Shown here piece by piece: positions 25,555 through 33,352 of a stretch of DNA of 64,000 bases. The position numbers and the translations under genes are program-made. This DNA is from Crocinitomicaceae bacterium. GTDB taxonomy: Bacteria > Bacteroidota > Bacteroidia > Flavobacteriales_D > Crocinitomicaceae. The stretch spans positions 186,001-250,000 of the forward strand of contig JAQWHI010000013.1 in the NCBI GenBank assembly GCA_029249445.1, in the 5' to 3' direction. The notes beneath the pieces are model-generated. The model was not told where the DNA came from and did no database searches. It saw only the letters and a program-made list of their open reading frames with translations. Position 1 is the first letter of the stretch; each line of letters opens with the position of its first letter.

Positions 25555-26178
25555 ATGAAAAACACATCGTTTCTTATTCTAAGTGTACTTGCCATGATGC
25601 TTTTTGGAGCCTGCTCCACCTCTAAGGATGTTGCAAGTAATCGTTTTATTTCAAAACGGAAGTATACCAGAGGATTTCACCTTAATTCAACAGGAGTCTT
25701 CAGAAATAAGGAAAGAATCATTTCGGATGAGGAAAAAACTACTGTAGCGGTTCACAATCGTGTTGCAGTGAGTAGCAGTGGTAGAGTTAAAGAGGTCGTT
25801 TTGCCTGTTGTAAAATCCAATGGGATGCATCGAAATGCTGAATACGACGCTGTAGGTTCTGAGAATGAAATTGATGATGAGATTGATAGGTCATCTGTAA
25901 TTGATAGAACTTTGGCCGTGGAAGAAATTGGTGTTGACATTCCATTGCCAATCGATGGAACCACTTTTAGCAGACAAAAAAAGGAAAATACAACTGTTTT
26001 GAATAATGATGAATTTTATGTTTTCGACCTTGTAGTTATTCTTGTATTGGTTATTTTATTGGCATTGCTGTTGACCCTGTTAAATACACTGCTTGGTGGT
26101 TTATTGAGTTGGCTTCTTGGCGTGGTTGTGCTTGTTCTTATCATTTATTTTCTGCTCCGACTATTAGGTATGGTTTAA
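25555..26178 (+). CDS. Lipoprotein with a hydrophobic C-terminus, unknown function
   Basis: The 207-residue product starts MKNTSFLILSVLAMMLFGAC, a signal peptide with the lipobox FGAC; the longer frame from 25429 overlaps folD and is rejected. The middle is polar and carries many Asp/Glu (SENEIDDEIDRS). The last 45 residues are almost entirely Leu/Val/Ile with a GG break (LLGGLLSWLLG), long enough for two membrane passes. A lipid-anchored protein with a C-terminal membrane hairpin is unusual. No family recognised. Confidence 0.7.
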   Translation: MKNTSFLILSVLAMMLFGACSTSKDVASNRFISKRKYTRGFHLNSTGVFRNKERIISDEEKTTVAVHNRVAVSSSGRVKEVVLPVVKSNGMHRNAEYDAVGSENEIDDEIDRSSVIDRTLAVEEIGVDIPLPIDGTTFSRQKKENTTVLNNDEFYVFDLVVILVLVILLALLLTLLNTLLGGLLSWLLGVVVLVLIIYFLLRLLGMV

Positions 26179-26240
26179 TTCAACTTAGTTAAGTCAAAAA
26201 AGGAATTCGAAATAAAAAAATGTTGCATTAATAAAGTATA

Positions 26241-26726
26241 ATGGATTATAGAGATGATCTCAATTACCGTGATGGAGAGCTGGAGTCGTTCGATAAACTG
26301 GTGAAGCGACTTAAGAAAAAACGTCCAAAAAATTTAGATTCTATTTTTCATGAGGCGCATGATTCAACATTTGAAACCATTGATTGTCTCAAATGCGCAA
26401 ATTGTTGTAAAACGACGAGTCCAATTTTCAGAAATGTAGATATTCAGCGGATTTCGAAAAAATTTAAAGTTTCTGCTCGAGAATTTGAAAATCAATACTT
26501 AATGGTAGATAGTGATGGTGATTGGGTTTTAAAAACGGCACCTTGTGCTTTTCTACAAGAAGACAATACTTGCTTTATATATGATATCCGACCACAAGCG
26601 TGTAGAGAATATCCGCATACGAATCGAAAAAGGATGACTCAAATTTTAGAATTAACACGAGCCAATATGGAGGTCTGTCCTGCGGTGAGTCGAATATTCA
26701 AAGATGTTCAAAAGGAATACCAATAA
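26241..26726 (+). CDS. YkgJ-type cysteine-cluster protein
   Basis: Cytoplasmic 161-residue protein with the YkgJ (UPF0153-like) cysteine pattern: KCANCC (about residue 51), APCAFL, NTCFIYDIRPQACREYP and EVCPAV. The Cys residues are expected to bind zinc or an Fe-S cluster; the exact activity of the family is not established. It is well separated from its neighbours (62 nt upstream, 158 nt downstream) and probably transcribed alone. Confidence 0.85.
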   Translation: MDYRDDLNYRDGELESFDKLVKRLKKKRPKNLDSIFHEAHDSTFETIDCLKCANCCKTTSPIFRNVDIQRISKKFKVSAREFENQYLMVDSDGDWVLKTAPCAFLQEDNTCFIYDIRPQACREYPHTNRKRMTQILELTRANMEVCPAVSRIFKDVQKEYQ

Positions 26727-26884
26727 AATCCATTTTTTTTTAGTTAAATTCGTTGGTGTTTATAGTGTTGGTAGATTTCGGTTATCTAAAGAAGAAGTTC
26801 ACTCGATCTATTGACAATAGAGAGGTACACTTAAATGAATCTTGCTGAGAACCGAGCTGAAACAACTCCTGAAATTTATAAGTG

Positions 26885-27466
26885 ATGAAAAAAGTAAAGG
26901 GTGTTACTGTAGCAACAACTATTCGAGATTTATTCCAAGATCAACACGATGCTTTGGTGAGTGATACGTCTCGAACCATCTTGGCATCACATTATGGTAC
27001 ATTTTCACAAGAGTTGGTTGGTTCGCTATCTAAGAGCATTGAGGAGCACTTAACTTCCATTGGAGATCATAAAGTTGTCGTTGATTGTATGTTCTCAATT
27101 CTTCTTGAGGGCTTGCAGAATATTCGAATTCATGGAGGGAGAGACAACCATGGCAATCAATTGGGATATTTACTTATTGGAAGTGCTGATGAAGACCATA
27201 AAATAATTTTGGCAAATATAATGGATGCCTCTGATGCAAAGAAAGCACGCACCTATTTGAATGAAATCAATAATTATTCAGACGAAACTCTTGAGGAGAT
27301 GTATACTGCTGCTTTGTCAAATGAATTTTTTAGTCAAAATGGTGGTGCTAGTTTGGCGTTCATTAATACTAGGATCAAATCAAATAAGTTAGGGTATCAA
27401 TTCAATGATCTCAACGAAGAAATAGTTCTTTTCTCACTTAAAATCACACTTTCTCGCTTGCAATAA
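26885..27466 (+). CDS. SiaB-like protein kinase (DUF6272)
   Basis: The 193-residue product resembles the SiaB/DUF6272 family, single-domain kinases with a GHKL-type ATP site. The Glu/Asn pair lies in LLEGLQNIRIHGG (about residue 78), then a glycine-containing segment (NQLGYLLIGSAD) and a later SQNGGASLAFINTR ATP-lid-like segment. In Pseudomonas SiaB phosphorylates a small partner that controls aggregation; no SiaC-type partner is beside it here. A GTG at 26882 immediately precedes the ATG chosen. Its stop is followed directly by the ATG of the deacetylase gene, so the two are one operon. Confidence 0.7.
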   Translation: MKKVKGVTVATTIRDLFQDQHDALVSDTSRTILASHYGTFSQELVGSLSKSIEEHLTSIGDHKVVVDCMFSILLEGLQNIRIHGGRDNHGNQLGYLLIGSADEDHKIILANIMDASDAKKARTYLNEINNYSDETLEEMYTAALSNEFFSQNGGASLAFINTRIKSNKLGYQFNDLNEEIVLFSLKITLSRLQ

Positions 27467-28369
27467 ATGTCAATGTCAATCGCTTTTCATGATACTTATG
27501 TTCATCCATTGCCGGAAAACCACAAGTTTCCAATGGATAAATATGAACTACTTCACATGCAACTTTTGTATGAGGGAATTGCTGATAAAGGTGACTTTTT
27601 TCAGCCTTCTCTCATTGAAACAAAGGATGTGTATAAGATTCATACCAAGGAATACATTGAGAAATTATTTGATTTAAAATTAACACCCCGAGAACAGCGT
27701 GTCTCAGGCTTTCAGCATACATTGGAGTTAATCGAGAGGGAAAGACGTATTATGGGAGGTACAAAAGAGTGTGCAAGTAGTGTATTAAATGGTGGCATAG
27801 CTCTCAATATTGCTGGAGGCACACACCATGCATATACAAATCGAGCAGAGGGGTTTTGTTTGTTGAATGATCAGGCTATTGCAGCCCAGTGGCTATTGGA
27901 CGAAACACATATAGATTCTGTTTTAATTGTAGATTTAGATGTTCATCAAGGCAATGGGACTGCTGAAATTTTCGCAAACAATGATAGGGTATATACTTTT
28001 AGTATGCACGGAAAAGGAAATTACCCTTTAAAAAAAGAACTTTCAGATTTAGATATTTCATTGGAGGATGGAACAGATGACAAACAGTATTTGCAAGTTT
28101 TAGAAAATTCTCTGGACCAAATAGTTTCTGAGTTCACTCCAGAGTTCATTTTTTTTCAATGTGGAGTAGATGTTTTGGCTACTGATAAACTAGGACGTTT
28201 GTCACTATCTCGAAACGGATGCAAAGAACGGGATCGCATTGTTTTGGGTAGAGCAAAAGAACTAAATCTTCCAATTGTATGCACAATGGGAGGGGGCTAT
28301 AGCGAGAAGATTAAGGATATTGTAGAGGCACACGCAAATACTTTTCGCTTAGCAAAAGAGATTTTTTAA
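27467..28369 (+). CDS. Histone-deacetylase-like amidohydrolase
   Basis: Zinc-dependent deacetylase-fold enzyme of 300 residues, in the acetoin-utilisation/histone-deacetylase superfamily. Visible are the GGTHHA motif with the catalytic His pair (about residue 117), FCLLNDQAIAA, the metal-binding Asp/His of LIVDLDVHQGNGTAE, the Asp of QCGVDVLATD and the ending motif TMGGGYS. Bacterial members deacetylate polyamines, small amides or proteins, and the substrate here is unknown. It starts directly behind the SiaB-like gene, which suggests the two proteins act together. Confidence 0.88.
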   Translation: MSMSIAFHDTYVHPLPENHKFPMDKYELLHMQLLYEGIADKGDFFQPSLIETKDVYKIHTKEYIEKLFDLKLTPREQRVSGFQHTLELIERERRIMGGTKECASSVLNGGIALNIAGGTHHAYTNRAEGFCLLNDQAIAAQWLLDETHIDSVLIVDLDVHQGNGTAEIFANNDRVYTFSMHGKGNYPLKKELSDLDISLEDGTDDKQYLQVLENSLDQIVSEFTPEFIFFQCGVDVLATDKLGRLSLSRNGCKERDRIVLGRAKELNLPIVCTMGGGYSEKIKDIVEAHANTFRLAKEIF

Positions 28370-28426
28370 TAGATTCATTTTCATTGATAAAAATTTAACT
28401 ACCTTTGTTTAGAATTATTCTAAATA

Positions 28427-28570
28427 ATGAAGCGAAGCACAGAAATAGACAGTTCGTTTGACTCTTTTATTGCCATTGATTTGGACTGCAATTTTAACTG
28501 CAAAAAGAAGAAATGCTGTAAGAAATACAAGAAAAAGTCAATACATTGTAAGAAGTGTCCAAAAATATAA
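28427..28570 (+). CDS. Small Cys-rich basic protein (47 residues)
   Basis: The short frame reads MKRSTEIDSSFDSFIAIDLD and then a Lys/Cys-rich tail with six Cys in 24 residues: CNFNC, KKKKCC, and a final HCKKCPKI. The spacing C-x3-C, CC and C-x2-C suggests metal binding. A TACCTTTG box at 28400-28407 lies 19 nt before the ATG, giving it a promoter of its own. A longer 77-codon frame (28458-28691) overlaps it in another frame but has neither a good start nor a promoter, so this one is preferred. Function unknown. Confidence 0.6.
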   Translation: MKRSTEIDSSFDSFIAIDLDCNFNCKKKKCCKKYKKKSIHCKKCPKI

Positions 28571-28722
28571 TGGACATACCATTTCTATTCTTTTAATTTT
28601 ATTTCATGTTGTTTGGGTTGGATTTTGGTGCTTGTTTGCATTAAGTACAAATTATAAGGCGAAAAAAAAAATCGAATTGTTGTACCTTTAAAGTTCAATT
28701 TGAACTGATCAATCCGACTTGT

Positions 28723-29928
28723 ATGCAAGGTGTGTTCGTTTATTGCTTATTGCTTGTTTCTTTACTTTTTTCATGCGCAGAAGATGTGGAGTTTAAAACA
28801 GAGGATATTTCAGATGTGAATCCCTCCAAGGGTTATATATTGAAAATTGAAACCTCAGAGGATATTTCTTGGGTGTCAAAGCAATCGTGTACATTGGAGT
28901 ACATTGAAAATGGGAACTCAGTTCTTTATTCTGCTCGTTTGAAGTGTCGAGGAGGAGCCTCAAGTAAGTATGAAAAGCATTCGTATAGCCTAGAAATTGA
29001 TAAGAGTATCAATTTGTGTGGTGTTGCAGTTGACGATGATTGGATTTTGAATGCAAGTTATATTGACAAAACATTTCAGAGACACAAATTGAGTTATGAT
29101 TTGTTTCGAGAAATGGATACTTCCAATGTTGCAGCGAGAAGTGCATATGCCCAGGTGTATTTGAATGGCGAATTTCAAGGGCTTTATGTTGTAATGGAAG
29201 AGATTAATGGATCAATGATTGGTCTCGCAAAAGATGAAGATGAGGCAATGCTTTTCAAGGATCCTCCAATTTTTTATAGTGCACGTCTTGAATGGGTTCA
29301 GGATTCAAATAATTATTATCAACAAAAATTTCCGAAACCAGATGCAATAGATCATTCTGGTTACCTTGATCGTCTTGTTGAATTACTTCATCATTCGAGT
29401 GATCGTGTTTTTGCGCAAGAAATCACGAGTCATTTTTGCATTGATAATATTATTGATTGGCATTTAATTCTTCTTCTTACGAACAATGATGACGGTCTAT
29501 TTAAGAACTTCTATTTATTCAAAAAAGGCAATCAGTCTACTTTCAATTTTGCTATTTGGGATTATGATCATTCTTTTGGGAGGGATGGTGATGGTGAATT
29601 CAATATGCTTGATCGGCTTGTGAATCCCGAAAAAATCTGCCTTATTCGTCGTTTAATGAATGTAGAGCATATACGGTATCGAGAACGATTGAAATCTCGC
29701 TGGGATGAACTTTGTGAACTAAACGTTTTTACGGTCGATCACATCAATCAAATGATCGCCGAAAATGATCGTTTGCTTCGCCCTAATATACATGCTAACT
29801 TTGGGCGTTGGCCAATTGATAGTAAATGGTACCAAGATGTAAATAATTATGTTGATGAAATTGAAATTTTAAAAAAATACATAGCATTAAGAATTCCTCA
29901 ATTGAACAATTATTTCAAGCGATTATAA
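28723..29928 (+). CDS. CotH-kinase-family lipoprotein
   Basis: The 401-residue product starts with a signal peptide and lipobox (LLFSC, Cys about residue 18). The CotH kinase domain shows CRGGASSKYEKHSYSLEI, the QVYLNGEFQGLYVVMEEI segment, LLLTNNDDGLFKNFYLFKK and the catalytic-type IWDYDHSFG. In spores CotH phosphorylates coat proteins; bacterial surface homologues are mostly unstudied. A surface-anchored atypical kinase is a reasonable inference. The SUI1 gene starts one base after its stop. Confidence 0.82.
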   Translation: MQGVFVYCLLLVSLLFSCAEDVEFKTEDISDVNPSKGYILKIETSEDISWVSKQSCTLEYIENGNSVLYSARLKCRGGASSKYEKHSYSLEIDKSINLCGVAVDDDWILNASYIDKTFQRHKLSYDLFREMDTSNVAARSAYAQVYLNGEFQGLYVVMEEINGSMIGLAKDEDEAMLFKDPPIFYSARLEWVQDSNNYYQQKFPKPDAIDHSGYLDRLVELLHHSSDRVFAQEITSHFCIDNIIDWHLILLLTNNDDGLFKNFYLFKKGNQSTFNFAIWDYDHSFGRDGDGEFNMLDRLVNPEKICLIRRLMNVEHIRYRERLKSRWDELCELNVFTVDHINQMIAENDRLLRPNIHANFGRWPIDSKWYQDVNNYVDEIEILKKYIALRIPQLNNYFKRL

Positions 29929-29929
29929 T

Positions 29930-30265
29930 ATGGCAAAGAAGAAAAAATATATTGTGTATTCAACAAACCCAGACTTTAATTTTGTTGATGAAGAAGAGGC
30001 TCAAGAAACGTTACAGCCAAATGATCAAAACCTTTATGTTTCTATTGACCGCAAGCAGCGGGGAGGTAAGGAGGTAACTCTTGTTGAGGGTTTTGCTGGG
30101 AATCCGGATGACCTAAAGGACTTGGCTAAGTTTCTAAAGGGTAAGTGTGGCGTTGGCGGATCGGTTAAAGATGGAAACATATTAATTCAAGGCAAGCACA
30201 AAGAGAAAGTATTCGATCTTCTTATATCCCAAGGATACAAAGTAAAAAAGAAGGGAGGGAATTGA
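29930..30265 (+). CDS. SUI1/eIF1-domain protein (YciH-type)
   Basis: The 111-residue product has a SUI1 fold (about 40-107, with YVSIDRKQRGGKEVTLVEGF and KGKCGVGGSVKDGNILIQGKH). It is like E. coli YciH and archaeal aIF1, which influence start-site selection on ribosomes. The N-terminal 38 residues are basic then acidic and not part of the domain. Translation is likely coupled to the CotH gene ahead of it. About 120 nt of non-coding DNA separates it from pyrR. Confidence 0.88.
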   Translation: MAKKKKYIVYSTNPDFNFVDEEEAQETLQPNDQNLYVSIDRKQRGGKEVTLVEGFAGNPDDLKDLAKFLKGKCGVGGSVKDGNILIQGKHKEKVFDLLISQGYKVKKKGGN

Positions 30266-30370
30266 AGCTGTTTCTTGTCACATCGTGCCTCAGATTTGAA
30301 CGGTACTGATGAAAAAGGGCTTTCTATAAATTTTTCGAAATGTTTCAGAGGGCTTCTAAAAAAATCATTT

Positions 30371-30378
30371 TATCTTTG
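30371..30378 (+). promoter_or_regulatory. -7 box (TATCTTTG) for pyrR
   Basis: Exact TAnnTTTG match 5 nt before the pyrR ATG. With so short a leader, no room is left for a PyrR attenuator downstream of this promoter. Confidence 0.5.
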
Positions 30379-30383
30379 TAGCG

Positions 30384-30932
30384 ATGGAAAGGCAAGTGAT
30401 TCTTAATTCTCAGCATTTTGGACTAACCCTTAATCGTCTTTGTTATCAGCTCATCGAAACACACAATGACTTCAGTGATACGGTATTGATAGGATTGCAG
30501 CCTCGTGGTGTCAATGTATTGACGCGTCTCAAGTCGAAGTTAGAAAGTATATTAGAAAGTGAAGTTGTATGTGGGAATTTGGACATTACATTTTACAGAG
30601 ATGACTTCAGGAGAAGAGAAGCGCCGTTGATTCCGAGTGCAACTAATATTGACTTCGTAATTGAAAACAAAAATGTTGTCCTTATTGACGATGTACTTTA
30701 CACTGGGAGAACGATTCGTTCCGGACTGGACGCACTTTTGGCCTATGGACGGCCTGCCAATGTTGAGTTACTGACCATGATTGATCGTCGATTCAAAAGA
30801 AATTTACCCATTCAAGCAAATTACGTTGGTAAGACCGTTGATACATTGGTTTCTGAGCGCGTGTCTGTTGAATGGGAAGAATTAGAAGGAGAAGATAAAG
30901 TCGTACTATTTACACCAGATGCCAATGGATAG
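30384..30932 (+). CDS. pyrR: PyrR: uracil phosphoribosyltransferase / pyr regulator
   Basis: A 182-residue type I phosphoribosyltransferase. The PRPP-binding loop VVLIDDVLYTGRTIRSGLDALL is diagnostic, and LIGLQPRGV and IDRRFKRNLPI are typical PyrR segments. In other bacteria PyrR binds pyr mRNA leaders to cause attenuation and also makes UMP from uracil. No attenuator is seen ahead of it, so here the enzyme activity or a distant target may matter more. It overlaps pyrB by 14 nt. Confidence 0.92.
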   Translation: MERQVILNSQHFGLTLNRLCYQLIETHNDFSDTVLIGLQPRGVNVLTRLKSKLESILESEVVCGNLDITFYRDDFRRREAPLIPSATNIDFVIENKNVVLIDDVLYTGRTIRSGLDALLAYGRPANVELLTMIDRRFKRNLPIQANYVGKTVDTLVSERVSVEWEELEGEDKVVLFTPDANG

Positions 30933-31857
30933 CTTGAGTGTTGAACATTTAACAGGGATAAAAGATTTAACCAAAAAGGATATTGAGATTATCTTCAAAA
31001 CTGCTGATGCGTTTAAAGAAGTTATTAATCGTCCAATTAAAAAAGTGCCTTCATTGCGAGACATTACCATCGCGAATTTGTTTTTTGAAAATTCAACACG
31101 AACGCGATTGTCTTTTGAATTGGCAGAGAAAAGATTGTCAGCGGATGTCGTAAACTTTTCAGCGGCCAGTAGCTCTGTCAAAAAAGGTGAAACGCTTATT
31201 GATACAGTCAATAATATTTTATCGATGAAAGTAGACATGGTTGTCATGCGACACCCAAATCCTGGTGCTGCAAAGTTTTTGTCTGAACGTGTAGATGCAA
31301 AAGTTATTAATGCCGGAGATGGAACACATGAACATCCAACACAAGCGCTTCTTGATTCCTATTCAATTCGTGAGCGTCTGGGTTCTGTAGATGGTAAAAA
31401 AGTCGTTATTGTTGGGGATATTCTTCATTCCAGAGTAGCACTTTCAAATATCTATTGCCTTCAGAAATTAGGAGCTGAAGTCATGGTGTGCGGTCCGACG
31501 ACCCTAATTCCAAAATACATTGATGCACTTGGTGTAAAGGTTGAGCATGATTTGAGAAAAGCTTTAGAATGGTGTGATGTAGCGAACATGCTTCGAATTC
31601 AATTGGAGCGTCAAGACATGAAGTACTTTCCTTCTTTGAGGGAGTATTCGATGCAGTATGGATTAACAAAGGACATTTTAGATGAGCTTTCAAAAGAGCT
31701 CGTTGTAATGCATCCGGGACCAATTAACCGGGGAGTAGAGATCACGAGTGAAGTCGCTGATTCCGATCAAGCGATTATTTTAGATCAAGTAGAGAATGGA
31801 GTTGCTGTTCGAATGGCTGTTGTCTATTTGTTAGCAGCAGGAATCAAGCGAGAATAA
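30919..31857 (+). CDS. pyrB: Aspartate carbamoyltransferase catalytic subunit
   Basis: Joins carbamoyl phosphate and aspartate in the first committed pyrimidine step. The 312 residues include the carbamoyl-phosphate motif STRTRLSFE (about residue 57), the HPTQALLD motif (about 140), the MRHPNPGA segment and the aspartate-domain MHPGPINRG. No regulatory subunit gene is adjacent, as usual when PyrR is present. It begins inside pyrR (14-nt overlap) and is probably the last gene of that pair; a TACATTTG box follows for the next gene. Confidence 0.95.
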   Translation: MPMDSLSVEHLTGIKDLTKKDIEIIFKTADAFKEVINRPIKKVPSLRDITIANLFFENSTRTRLSFELAEKRLSADVVNFSAASSSVKKGETLIDTVNNILSMKVDMVVMRHPNPGAAKFLSERVDAKVINAGDGTHEHPTQALLDSYSIRERLGSVDGKKVVIVGDILHSRVALSNIYCLQKLGAEVMVCGPTTLIPKYIDALGVKVEHDLRKALEWCDVANMLRIQLERQDMKYFPSLREYSMQYGLTKDILDELSKELVVMHPGPINRGVEITSEVADSDQAIILDQVENGVAVRMAVVYLLAAGIKRE

Positions 31858-31891
31858 AAAATCATTACATTTGAAATAAACAAATCAATTA

Positions 31892-32230
31892 ATGGATTTC
31901 ACAGTAGAACAAGAGAATGGAACGGCAATAGTGAGTGTCAACATAGAGCGTCTGAATGCTTCCAATGCTGCTGGTTTAAAAGCTGAATTGGTTTTATTGA
32001 ATAAGGGTAGTGTCAATAACATTGTGATTGATATGTCCAAGGCGAAATATTGTGATTCTTCTGGTTTAAGTGCCATTTTAGTCGCAAATCGTTTGTGTAA
32101 GGATACCAATGGACAGTTTGTTCTTTGTGGTTTACAAGTGAACGTCCAAAAACTAATTGAAATCGCCCAATTGGACAAGGTCCTCGCTTTGGCGAAAGAC
32201 AGGGATGCAGCACTTGAGTTAATTTCTTAG
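31892..32230 (+). CDS. STAS-domain anti-sigma-factor antagonist
   Basis: A 112-residue single STAS domain like SpoIIAA or RsbV. The phosphorylatable Ser is expected in YCDSSGLSAIL (about residue 52). Such proteins bind a kinase/anti-sigma partner and release a sigma factor. No RsbW-type kinase is next to it; the SiaB-like kinase at 26.9 kb is the nearest candidate, on weak grounds. A TACATTTG box at 31866-31873 lies 18 nt before the ATG. Its TAG stop shares one base with the GTG start of RNase Z. Confidence 0.88.
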   Translation: MDFTVEQENGTAIVSVNIERLNASNAAGLKAELVLLNKGSVNNIVIDMSKAKYCDSSGLSAILVANRLCKDTNGQFVLCGLQVNVQKLIEIAQLDKVLALAKDRDAALELIS

Positions 32231-33141
32231 TGAGTTTTTCCGTTACTATACTGGGTAGTGGATCGGCTGTTCCGACATCCAGAAGAAATCCATCTGGTCA
32301 ACTTATCGAATGTAGCAATAGATATTTCTTGATCGATTGCGGTGAGGGTACGCAAATGCAGTTGCGAAAATTCGGGGTTAAATTCCAAAAAATAGATCAG
32401 ATTTTTATTTCTCATCTTCACGGAGATCATTATTTCGGTTTGGTTGGATTGTTGAGTACAATGCACTTAATGGGGCGAGAGCGGAAAATTAGTATTTATG
32501 GACCTGTTGGACTCAAATCAATAATAATTGGTCAGTTGGACCGAGGAGGGAGTAAGTTGTCGTTTCAGATTCATGTAGAAGAAATAAAACCAAATACATC
32601 GACGGTGCTTTTTGAAGATGAGAAATGCAGTGTTAGGTGCTTTCCTTTGTCTCATAGTATTCCGACAAGTGGTTTTGTGATCGAAGAAAAGTCGAAAGAA
32701 CCAAAGTTAATGTATGAAAAAGCAAAAAAAGATGGTATTCTTATTGAATACTATCATCGGCTAAAGAAAGGGGAGGACATAATGCATGACGGGAGATTGA
32801 TTCTTGCAGAGGAATATACGGAGACAAAGTCTAAGCCGAAGCAATATGCCTATTGCTCTGATTCGGGGTATCAAGAGTTAACTATTGAAAATGTTGAAGG
32901 CGTGGATGTGTTGTATCATGAGGCAACGTTTGTTGAGGTATTGAAGGACAGAGCAATTGCTACATATCATTCTACCGCTTTGGATGCTGCTAATATTGCG
33001 AAGAAATCTGGAGCAGGAAAGCTTCTTATGGGGCATTTGAGTGCCAGGTATGAAACTGGAGATTTGCATTTAAAAGAGGCGAAAACAGTATTTTCAAATT
33101 GTCAAGTAGTTAAAGATGGCGAGCGCTATGTCATTGATTAA
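32230..33141 (+). CDS. rnz: Ribonuclease Z
   Basis: Metallo-beta-lactamase-fold endonuclease that trims tRNA 3' ends. The 303 residues contain the zinc motif HLHGDH (about residue 61), LGSGSAVPTS near the N-terminus, the phosphodiesterase-type GHLSARY segment, and the Asp of YCSDSG. The start is GTG at 32230, overlapping the STAS stop by one base, so the two genes are translationally coupled. Three of the tRNAs nearby lack an encoded CCA, consistent with a need for 3' processing by this enzyme. Confidence 0.94.
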   Translation: MSFSVTILGSGSAVPTSRRNPSGQLIECSNRYFLIDCGEGTQMQLRKFGVKFQKIDQIFISHLHGDHYFGLVGLLSTMHLMGRERKISIYGPVGLKSIIIGQLDRGGSKLSFQIHVEEIKPNTSTVLFEDEKCSVRCFPLSHSIPTSGFVIEEKSKEPKLMYEKAKKDGILIEYYHRLKKGEDIMHDGRLILAEEYTETKSKPKQYAYCSDSGYQELTIENVEGVDVLYHEATFVEVLKDRAIATYHSTALDAANIAKKSGAGKLLMGHLSARYETGDLHLKEAKTVFSNCQVVKDGERYVID

Positions 33142-33352
33142 TTTGTGTGTCTTGATATGTTTCAAGTGTTTGATCAATTTCCTTTTTTAGATCAATACAA
33201 ATCTTCTTTTTGCGGTTTGCTTGTATACTTTTATTCACGGAGATATAAAACTGTTAATATCAACTATAAATAGTGGATAAGTTCCTCTTGCATCCTTCTA
33301 AAACACTGTGTTTCTTCGCTATCTTTGGTAACTCTCCTAAAAATAGAGTTAA

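Noticed and set aside
28458-28691. 77-codon plus-strand frame with a hydrophobic stretch
   Set aside because: It starts at a TTG inside the 47-residue Cys-rich gene, has no promoter of its own, and the Cys-rich frame has the ATG and -7 box.
30266-30370. PyrR attenuator in the pyr leader
   Set aside because: No anti-terminator/terminator pair is visible, and the predicted promoter leaves a leader of about 5 nt.
33131-33238. 35-codon minus-strand frame (GTG start) reading MNKSIQANRKKKICIDLKKE
   Set aside because: Plausible composition, but it overlaps the end of rnz, uses GTG and has no clear promoter box; too little support to call.
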